This document shows positions 56,470 through 64,000 of a DNA stretch of 64,000 bases, piece by piece (position 1 is the stretch's first letter; the number at the start of each line of letters is the position of its first letter). A program made the position numbers and the translations under genes. Source of the stretch: Micrasema longulum (lineage: Eukaryota > Arthropoda > Insecta > Trichoptera > Brachycentridae); NCBI GenBank assembly GCA_022494885.1, contig JAGVSM010001343.1, forward strand, positions 1-64,000, written 5' to 3'. The notes under the pieces are model-generated. The model made no database searches, had not been told where the DNA came from, and saw only the letters and a list, made by a program, of their open reading frames with translations.

Positions 56470-56545
56470 TTAACTCTTAAAAGACTGTGCTGAATAATCC
56501 CTTTGCAGCCGGTGGTGTAACACAATGTGACCACAAGCATAAGTC
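56470..56545 (+). mobile_element. possible piggyBac-type terminal fragment
   Basis: TTAACTCTTAAAAGACTGTG, CCCTTTGCAGCCGGTGGTG and ACACAATGTGACCACAAG align with 44393-44462. No partner end was seen. Confidence 0.3.
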
Positions 56546-57100
56546 GAGATATTTTGAAATGTAAGCTAAAATACCAAATTATTTACAATGGTATGTGTTA
56601 AAAATGATCTTTGTTCAAAGATGTTATATATAAATATAAAATTAAAGCATATTTATGCAAAATAAAGTTAGAAATTGTGTTCATTCCTTTTAAAATCCCG
56701 CCAGCAAGCGCTGCCGCCCGCGTCTGGTTGTCGACTGAATTCCGAATTACACTTACGACTGAATTTAGCGGAAATAGATCAACCGGGAGACTAGAAAGTA
56801 TGCTATGCTAATACAACTCTTATTTGAAAGCAAAAAAGAATATCAAATTTTTATTGCAAATAAATACTAGATTTTATTAGAATAAATAAAAACGCTGTTA
56901 AAACATATTCTTACAATAATATTGAAATAAAACCTAAAAAAATAGCAAAAAAAACTTGTAAGAAATAAAATAATAGTACGTAATACGTGATATAATCAAA
57001 TCATAATTAAACATACACAAAAATGACAACGTAAACACGTTTTTTAAAACTAGTTACGAACAATTTTTTTGAACACTTTAAATGAAATAACTTTGCACAC
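56546..57100. other. A+T-rich non-coding stretch
   Basis: 56690-56800 is a little G+C-richer (CGCTGCCGCCCGCGTCTGG). Nothing is assigned. Confidence 0.4.
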
Positions 57101-57103
57101 TTC

Positions 57104-57254
57104 CTTGGGTACACTTCCACTTATTTGTTTGACCAATTAGCGCTTTCATCCTCTAATGGACATCTTCAGACTGGCGAATATTATACAATGTAAGGATGAT
57201 TTATAGAAATCAAAATATTATCTTAAGTGTGGAAATGAGTGGAAGTGTACCAAG
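57104..57254 (-). repeat. inverted repeat enclosing a hammerhead-like motif
   Basis: CTTGGGTACACTTCCACT at 57104-57121 faces AGTGGAAGTGTACCAAG at 57238-57254. Inside, the minus strand reads CCAGTCTGAAGATGTCC, ATTAGA, GGATGAAAGCGCTAATTGG: an intact CTGAAGA, a TCC/GGA helix, GAAA, a self-complementary GCGC, and outer ends CCAGT/ATTGG that can pair with one G-T. Confidence 0.5.
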
Positions 57255-58290
57255 TATTTTTGATTAATAACTTATATGTAAATGTATGTAAATATTACAT
57301 CATTACAATGAAATTCCATCAAGAATTGTCAAAAAATAATTTTAATCAGATAAATTGTGAATAAATTGTAGAAACATTTCGGGAACACGGTGTGTTAAAT
57401 ACAGCGTCAGCTCAGTTTACTACAAAAAACTTCACGCGACTGATGTGTTCTCTGTCCCACAAGTGGTATAATTCTGTATCGTGCTCTTTCGGTATTGTTT
57501 TCTCGGTCACTCAAGCTCCGCCCCTAACGAATAGTGTCCTTGTCGGTCTTCTGATATGCTATATTCTCGTGCTCTTTCTTATAAAATTTAATAAACCACT
57601 TATAATACTGGCATCTCTTTCGTTTGTTTTAATTTATTTTACAAAATGAAGAAATTTTTTTTTATAGAAAAAGCCCGTGCATTTTTTATAAAAATGTTTC
57701 CTTATTTTGGTGTAAAAAAGTCCATATAAGGATTACAAAAAATATGAGTTGGTTATTTAAAAAAATAAGAGAGTTATTAAATGTTTTTTACCCGAGGTAG
57801 ACATCCGTTACCGCATAGCCACACATGAGTTAACAACTGTTGACGGAAGAGTATCCGACAGACAAAGGCTGGAGTCATTATGCGGAGTCACGCTACCAGA
57901 TAACCATACAATGTTTTTATTCCTAATAATATAAAACGGGCTATCACAACTTAAATTGCCAAAGTAATTATACAAATGAGGTTATTTGAATTATATTTAA
58001 AAACGTTTAATTTTTTTTAAGAAAAGTCATATACGAGTTACTAGAGTGTACATTTTTTTAATGAATATAAGATTCTTGCTGGTTGCGCAATTAGGTCAAA
58101 AAAATACAAAATTAAATAACAACCCTGTATAATTAAAAAATATAAAAACACATGACTCTTTTAACCCGATTTAAAATTAAAAAAAATAGAAATTACGTGC
58201 AAAGACAATTTTTTTAATGATTTTATTGCAACAAGCAAAATTTAAATGAGTAGCAAATAAATTTTGAACAAAAGAAAAATTAAATTAATC
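57255..58290. other. non-coding stretch
   Basis: An 85-codon frame at 57392-57649 passes through a unique moderately G+C-rich patch (57400-57560) and ends hydrophobic; no domain is recognised. 57790-57910 is unique. Confidence 0.4.
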
Positions 58291-58360
58291 AACTAAGTGT
58301 AGCAGACTGATAACCGGTTCAATCGCTCTTGCAGCATGGTCAAATTGGTATGAAATTTTA
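58291..58360 (-). mobile_element. PLE-A fragment, strongly diverged
   Basis: CTGATAACCGGTTCAATCGC and TCTTGCAGCATGGTCAAATT correspond position by position to the family's ACCGGTTTCATCGCTTTTGC and GACATCTTCA. Confidence 0.4.
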
Positions 58361-58439
58361 TGTTTTAAATGAGAAAACATTTAAGTTTAGTAAATCAATA
58401 TTCATTATTAGTTTTGTCTATCAACCAATATTCAACCCC

Positions 58440-58700
58440 CCCATACATATTAAAATTTTTCAGCATTTATTATAAATGGGTGCGTATATTTAAACGGCCA
58501 CTGTTTTCAATATGTATTGTATATTTTTTGGATGATTCCGTATAAGTTGAATTCGTTGCGTCGTTTCGGCTTCCATTGCAGGAGCCATCTTCAGAGTAAA
58601 CTATGTGTTTATGTACTAGTTATTTGAACCGTGTCGAAGTCGGCACTAGGCACATTCCGTGTCATTTTTGTGGTGTGTAGTGCCGAAAAACACGTTTATT
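58440..58700 (-). mobile_element. PLE-like terminal fragment with CTGAAGATGGC motif
   Basis: The minus strand at about 58561-58605 reads CTCTGAAGATGGCTCC, TGCAATGG, AAGCCGAAACGACGC. The GGCT/AGCC helix is perfect, between CTGAAGA and GAAAC. No open frame remains. Confidence 0.4.
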
Positions 58701-59100
58701 AATTTCAGCCCGTCGTCTTTGTTTATGATATTTGGGTGTTTGTGTGTTTTGTCAATTGACATTTTTTTATTCGTGCACCAAAGTTTCTAGGTTTACGCAA
58801 AATCTTTGGTATGGAGGCAGAAATACGTCCTTTGTCTATAAAGTATTCCACTTTTGCAGAATAGTAATAGTTTAAGCTTCTTTAAAACTGTACTAGTCTG
58901 ACAATGTCGTAAGAGTAATAAAACATTTTTTTCTGTCTATGAAACCAAGTAGATTAAATTGTCAACCTGAGCTTATGAAAATTTTCATTTTATTAATAAC
59001 GATAAAATTCCATCAAAAGATTCACTAATGAACTTTCTTGTGAATTTTTTCCAATAATTATTTGAATTTTTCTTTTGCGTTTTTGAAATTTTCTCAAAAA
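58701..59100. other. non-coding stretch
   Basis: Nothing is assigned, apart from a loose match to the TTCCATCAA...TTCACT segment at 58998-59030. Confidence 0.4.
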
Positions 59101-59124
59101 TTTACGCCAAATATATATATACAG

Positions 59125-59745
59125 GCAACACACCTCTCTCAAAAGTTAAACAGTTTAAATACCTCGGATCTGTAGTAACGCCTGATGCGTCCGTAGATGC
59201 AAATTGATGAAATACATCTAGTTAATACTGGTTGAAAAAAATGGAAAACTTTGTCACATGTTATGTGTGACCCAAAAATCCCAATAAAAATCAAAGGTAA
59301 AACATACAAAACAGCCGTTTGTCCTGGTCGTTCTGAATGCTAGACTATGAAGAAAAATCATGAGTGTAAAATTCATACTGCAGAAATTAAGATGCTCAGA
59401 TGGTCTGCAGGTGTTACCAGGATTGACAAGACAAAAAATTAAAATGTTAGGGTTGTGCCTATTCCGAAGAAACTAAAAGAAAGTAGACTCCAATGGTACG
59501 GACACGTTAGTAGACGGAATGATGATCACGTGGTAAAAAATGGGGTTGTATATCCCCAAACAAGCGAGGGCTCGAGGTCATCCACAAGCCACCCGGTGAA
59601 CCAATATTGATAGGGACCTGAGGAGGAAACAGCTGACTAGTGAGATCACATAAGACAAGAAGAGTTAGAGACTGCCTACCAGAAGGACCGATCCTATACA
59701 AACAGGGAAGAGGCAAGAAAAAAGAGATTAATTTACCCACAAATA
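59125..59745 (+). pseudogene. LINE-3f: non-LTR reverse-transcriptase C-terminal half
   Basis: Translated pieces in order: PLSKVKQFKYLGSVVTPDAS (59130-59190), the strand beyond the catalytic YADD region; KMENFVT and IKGKTYKTAV; LRCSDG and MRWSAG-like MVCRC; RLQWYGHVSRRNDDHVVKN (about 59490-59540); then RARGHPQA in another frame. FKYLGSVVTPD and RLQWYGHVxRRxDDxV are typical of a third insect LINE type, distinct from LINE-1f and LINE-2f. At least four frameshifts or stops are needed to join the pieces. Its 3' end runs into AAAAAAGAGATTAATTTACC. The 77-codon minus frame at 59507-59740 is a shadow. Confidence 0.7.
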
Positions 59746-60124
59746 TATTTTTTTAAAACGTAAAATTAGTTTATGGAGGACAAACATATAAAATATTTTA
59801 AACTTGACTGAAAAGAAAACATAAGCGTAAATATATTTATTTGTGTGGTTAGTTTGCTAACGGTTCTCCGTTAGTTTTCCGGAATGCAGATAATGCAACA
59901 TTGATGATAGCACCTTAGTCACGTAGTTTGCTGAAAGTTGCGGTAATTTCACGACATGATCTCACTGCATAAAATTTTACACACACACATTTGTTCTCAC
60001 CCCGTTTTCCAGTCATTTAGCTACAGAGATCGTAAAAAAACAGATAAAAACGGAAAATGAATTACGTCATTATTTTTTCGCTTGGCTCATATGATTTGCT
60101 TTAAACCAATTACAATACAGTTAA
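59746..60124. other. unique stretch
   Basis: A hairpin CTAACGG-TTCT-CCGTTAG lies at 59857-59874. 59880-60010 is moderately unique. No gene signals. Confidence 0.4.
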
Positions 60125-60605
60125 GCACTTAACAAATATTAGCAAAGATGGAGAACATTTTAGAGAAGAGAATATGGAAGTCTAGGCATTTACAGGGTTT
60201 ACAGTTTGTCATTGACTGGTTTAAGTGGCCACTTTACTCACTGTAACATTCACCATTCTACCTTTATTTGAACATTCCTATTTCTTTAATTTTTCCATCC
60301 ATTGATTTTAGTGAAATTAAAGAGCTGAAACATTTATTGTTGTGAATAGATTCATCTGATTAAATTAAATTTACATACAAGGTAACGCCTGAAAACATTT
60401 TTTTTAATTTTTGTACTTCTTGGACCAGTTGGTTTTATTTCATTATTTTGAGTTTGTCCAAATGTCTGTAAGCCAAATAGTGGTTTTCATCTCCTAGGGA
60501 GTCATTAAGATGTTTTTTATCCCTGTTGCAATCTTAATGACTTCCTAGTCAAGTCTTTTGGATACACATATTTGGACAAAGTAAAATTATTGAAACTAAG
60601 CATTT
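60125..60605 (+). repeat. repeat P full unit followed by reverse tail
   Basis: A forward unit from ATTAGCAAAGATGGAGAACA through GGTAACGCCTGAAAAC to TCATCTCCTAGGGAG. Then a reverse head remnant (ATCCCTGTTGCAATCTTAAT) and reverse tail (CTTCCTAGTCAAGTC, ATTTGGACAAAGTAAAATTA). Confidence 0.65.
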
Positions 60606-60717
60606 TAGGTTTTTATATTGTCAGTATTTTTTTTTTTAAATACCGGGTATCATAAAAACATATTTAAATTATCCCCAAAATAAAATTTTCCATTATGTTA
60701 TTTAAAGTCTTTAAGCC

Positions 60718-60895
60718 TTAGGCAACCTCCGCGCTGTAATGGCTAAGATACCTGACCCACACACTGAAGATTCCGAGTTCGATTCCCGCTGAGAACACAA
60801 AAATTATATTTTATTTTTCTTCAGCCTTAATTTACCACGGTAATTGAGCTTTCTACCGTGTTGTGGTGCAAAAATAAAACAAAAAAAAATTCAAA
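60718..60895 (+). mobile_element. SINE-B copy
   Basis: CCTCCGCGCTGTAATGGCTA and GATTCCGAGTTCGATTCCCG (B box GAGTTCGATTCCC), a variable insert, then TTGTGGTGCAAAAATAAAA at 60861-60879. It is older than the 9.5-kb copy in the head but identical at the end. Confidence 0.7.
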
Positions 60896-61829
60896 TATAA
60901 GATGCTCAGAAAATTTTGTATAAAGGTGCAAATCACATAATTAATTTCAGTGATATCAAGTGGGTAGGTCACCCAAAATTATTATTATTATTTTTTTTTT
61001 AAATAATATACTGCCGTCATGAGCAAAGGCTAGTTTTTACAAAAGTCGTAATTTGAGATATGACGCTTTTTAGTGTTTTTCAACTTTTTTATCGCTGCTC
61101 TAATTTATTTGCCCCTTTTTTCACAGTAGTAGCTGCTCGATTATGAATTAATGATGCCCGAGACGCCTCTTCTTTATTTACATTCAAATAACCTTTTTAT
61201 TAATATATTTGTCACTTCCGGAATTTTCAAGTTTTTTCTTTCTCCTCCTTCTTTCCTTCCCTCCTTAACCCCTTGCCCTTCTCTTCATAGTATAGTGTAG
61301 ATGTTTAGTTTATTTTAATTTCTTAAATTAAATAGTTTGGGTAGGTAAGGAGAAATTGTTTTATAGAAATATGCCCGTCGTTGTTTATATGTATGTTAAC
61401 TGTTAATGTATATAAGTGTTTAAATAAATTAAAAAATACTTTTCTCAAATTCATTTAAACTGAAGTTAATAATAAGTAACACGATTTGTCAATAGTTTTA
61501 GAAGTATAAAATCTGTGTGTGTCATATCTACATTGTGTTTTTGCAAATGAATCTCTTAAGAATTTTTTTTGCTTAAAATAAACAAAAAAATAAAATTATG
61601 TTGCATTATTAATATTTGAAACATTGAATTTATTTTTAAAATGTTGACAAATATATCACGTATATCCATTAAACTCATGCCCCTCCTTTCACCCACTTAC
61701 TCTTTTTTCAATTATTTCTCCGGCAACAACAAATATTTTCGTTACTTAATCAGTGCATGTTAGGGTTGCTCACTAAAGGCATTGCATTTTAGTTTTACAT
61801 GTTTATGCAACAACTATGGTGAAGGTTTA
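60896..61829. other. non-coding stretch
   Basis: A polypyrimidine run lies at 61237-61290. 61300-61440 may be a worn LINE end (ATGTATATAAGTGTTTAAAT). Nothing else. Confidence 0.4.
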
Positions 61830-61935
61830 AAGTTGGATTTACATCTTGGTTTAATTGGTGACCTCACAAAGAGACGGATACTTCTCGAAACCAATAGACA
61901 TTGAAAAATCGGTAAGTGGTACAAATATGTAATAA
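61830..61935 (+). mobile_element. PLE-B terminal fragment
   Basis: TGGTGACCTCACAAAGAGAC, GGATACTTCTCGAAACC and AATAGACATTG, then GGTAAGTGGTACAAAT. The GAGA/TCTC helix and GAAAC are intact. CTGACGA has decayed to CTCACAA. Confidence 0.5.
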
Positions 61936-62109
61936 CATTTAATAACATATTGTTTTTCATACTGAGTATTGTTTCACTGTTCATTTCTTTGTATCAAGTG
62001 GTTCAAAACTTTTTATAGGGCATAACCTCATATTAAACTCATATTATGATTTTTGACGTCGGGGTCACCATTTATATGGATGGGTGCGCGTGAATTGATT
62101 TGGGGGTAA

Positions 62110-62640
62110 ATCTAAAAGATGGATTACAATTTAAGTGATTTATTAGGTAGATACTTTTTTTTATTTTTTTATATACGCCCAATGAGCATTTTTATGGACA
62201 CATTTATACATAGAAATTTATTAAAACAAAATTAGAAAGACTCAATGGTTTATAGTAGACTTTGTGGGAGTGAGAGCGGGAGAGAGGTGTTTATAAATGA
62301 ATTTGATTCAGTAATAGTTTGAAAAAAGACAACTTGTTTTCAAAGAAATCAAGACTGGTATGTTTGTTGGCAGACCTAAGAATTCTAGGCATAGGGGAAT
62401 GAAAACCATAGTTAGTTTTATGGTTATCGGTATGAAAGAGTAAGTTTTTTCTGAGGTTTCTAGTTGGGATATTTAATTTTATTGAGCTCAGTAGTTCAGA
62501 CGCATCAAGAGTGAGTTGAGAATTTTAAATAGGACTATAAGGTCGGATTTATTTTGACCGTCTTGAAGAGAGGATATATTCAATACACACGAGTTATATC
62601 CTTACAATTTTGTACAGAAGGAATTTACAATAGCGAACAC
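62110..62640 (-). pseudogene. LINE (CR1/Jockey group) ORF2 C-terminus and 3' UTR with terminal hairpin
   Basis: The minus strand from about 62540 to 62310 reads TLDASELLSSIKLNIPTRNL, then RKNLLFHTDNHKTNYGFHSP, then MPRILRSANKHTSLDFFENK and LSFFKLLLNQI, ending at a TAA near 62313. The order I-x-x-P-x-R-x-L-R, F...KTNYGxxSPMxR, N, F is the end of a CR1/Jockey-group ORF2. The UTR follows, with ATGCTCATTGGGCGT (complement at 62175-62189) and a T/A-rich tail. This copy links the GCCC/GGGC hairpin ends elsewhere in the window to a coding type. 5'-truncated. Confidence 0.65.
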
Positions 62641-63589
62641 TGGCGAGGAGCTGGTGGACGGGCGACACGAAATGCCAAGATGAAATGTGCATATTTTTTC
62701 GCTGCACGACGTTTAATTACTTCTCCGAGCTGACGTTGCGTCGGGTTACGCGTTATGAATCAAAAGATTGTTCGGCCTTGCCAACTTTACGGCTTGATGA
62801 TGATGACCTCCACTCTAAAAAACTGCCTTTTTGCTTAAAATGGCGTTCTTGAGTACTACGACATATTTTTTTGGAAAAAAAAATGTACAGTGAAATTCAT
62901 TTGGGAAAAACTGATGGAATTTCTGTGATTTTTTCTTCAAAGTACTCATTTTATGAACAAAAGCTTACTTATTTATATTTCCGGCATCTACCGAAAACAC
63001 AAGAGAAACATAAGCATAAGAAGATTCTCTTAAGGGTGAAATAATAGCTGTTTCCGAAGAGAAGGAAATAAAATATTGATGGCAGATTCATTCCGGTCTC
63101 CAAAGTGCCCCTTACTGAGCCATTTTCTCTGTATCGAAGGATTCTAGAATCCATTCCCATTTGAATACCTTAACCCAAAACACTAAAACTCCTAGGCTTA
63201 TTTGACACGCTTAATGCGAGGAAAAAAAATCTCTTTTGAAAGTGATATGAGACATTCCGAAGTAAAACTTTACGTGCTCCTATAAATACATTTTTTAAAA
63301 TTTTATTTTGGAAAATATATAGTTACAGCATTTAAACACAAAGAAATACATAATTAACCAAAATTATAGAAACAAAAAAATAAAATGAAATACCACACCA
63401 AACACGAAGCAACCTTTTGTGCTTGCCGTAGGATTAACTAATAATAATCTCTTGCTTTATTGAATCTTTTAATCAATCCTTAATAACATCAATCAATCAG
63501 TCCATGAAAAGTTTAAATTTATAAACAATTTTAATATAAATAACAGTGAATGTTTTTTAAAAACTCTTTTTTAAATTGTTGGTGTTAGT
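62641..63589. other. unique stretch
   Basis: 62640-62830 is G+C-rich (GAGCTGGTGGACGGGCGACA, CGACGTTTAATTACTTCTCC) with no repeat match; it could be a conserved element or exon. A 63-codon minus frame at 62969-63160 has no domain. Confidence 0.35.
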
Positions 63590-63720
63590 TGATTATAATT
63601 TATTATAGAATCAAAAGACGACTGATATTTAAATCCACAAATTTGGAAAAAAAAACAGTCACCAGTTTTATCGCTTTAGTGACATCTTCGAGATTGGTAT
63701 CTTAAATTAAAATTAAATGT
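63590..63720 (-). mobile_element. PLE-A terminal fragment
   Basis: AAGACGACTGATATTTAAATC, CACAAATTTGGAA, CAGTCACCAGTTTTATCGC, TTTAGTGACATCTTCGAGAT and TGGTATCTTAA, with a small A-run insertion. Confidence 0.55.
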
Positions 63721-63934
63721 AATAAGGAAGTTCTGTGCAAAGGGAAATAGGATAGAAAATATTTTTTCTTACTAAAAATTAGACCATTTAATTGTAAGGC
63801 GAAGTTTCTCAAAAATGTATGAAAAATCAATAAAAATAAACTATATTATTGTTATCAAAAACATTTTTCACTTTGTGGAATGACATTTTACACTTATTTG
63901 TTTATAAATTTGTATAAACCACTTTAATTATTTT
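63721..63934. other. A+T-rich non-coding stretch
   Basis: Nothing recognised. Confidence 0.4.
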
Positions 63935-64000
63935 TTTTATTACACTTTGGCCGGTTTCGAGGTTACTACCTCATCCTCAGGAATTTAACTAACTTATAAT
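63935..64000 (-). mobile_element. PLE-like terminal fragment at window edge
   Basis: The minus strand reads TTCCTGAGGATGAGG, TAGTAA, CCTCGAAACCGGCC. The GAGG/CCTC helix is perfect between CTGAGGA and GAAACCGG. The element probably continues outside the window. Confidence 0.45.

Noticed and set aside
57392..57649. Membrane-protein-like 85-codon frame
   Set aside because: The hydrophobic end comes from T-rich DNA. No start context, splice sites or homology could be recognised.
59507..59740. 77-codon minus frame
   Set aside because: Antisense of the LINE-3f relic.

Overview
The window looks like non-coding DNA from an arthropod, most likely an insect. It is strongly A+T-rich, has no operon structure, and is built from eukaryotic transposable-element debris: non-LTR retrotransposons (LINEs), tRNA-derived SINEs, Penelope-like element (PLE) pieces, a mariner transposase relic, short MITE-like elements and one candidate THAP exon. 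No host gene is complete. The best host-exon candidate is a 193-bp open segment with splice-like borders at 15499-15691.

Layout. 0-3 kb: a PLE GIY-YIG endonuclease relic on the minus strand with a folded RNA-like motif beyond its stop codon, then a G+C-richer patch with three E2F-type sites, a worn SINE and a second PLE piece. 4-11 kb: a LINE reverse-transcriptase C-terminus, SINEs of three tRNA-headed families (A, B and C), and the first copies of an unclassified 393-bp repeat, here called repeat P. 11.7-12.9 kb: a foldback structure. 13-20 kb: a LINE tail, a PLE piece, the candidate exon, SINE-C, and an array of short stem-loop units at 18.2-18.6 kb. 20-31 kb: nested insertions in repeat P, a 341-bp tandem duplication, an inverted pair of LINE 3' ends, and LINE and SINE debris. 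31-41 kb: LINE ends, the THAP-like exon, a G+C-richer segment, and a cluster of regulatory motifs near 40.3-40.9 kb. 42-50 kb: an inverted pair of repeat P copies interrupted by a 178-bp element, a direct pair of repeat P copies, and a CR1/Jockey-like reverse-transcriptase relic. 51-55 kb: a mariner relic split by a LINE, a LINE fragment and more repeat P. 55-64 kb: unique sequence, PLE pieces, two LINE relics, repeat P and SINE-B.

The parts relate to each other as parasites and hosts, not as a pathway. SINE-C ends like one of the LINE families here, as expected if that LINE's reverse transcriptase copied it. The PLE-type pieces share a small folded motif resembling, but not matching exactly, the hammerhead ribozyme core. 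Repeat P occurs as direct tandems, palindromes and inverted pairs with a fixed tail-to-head junction; I could not assign it to a known class. Family calls rest on motif recognition by eye; no database search was possible, and repeat boundaries are approximate unless exact positions are given.
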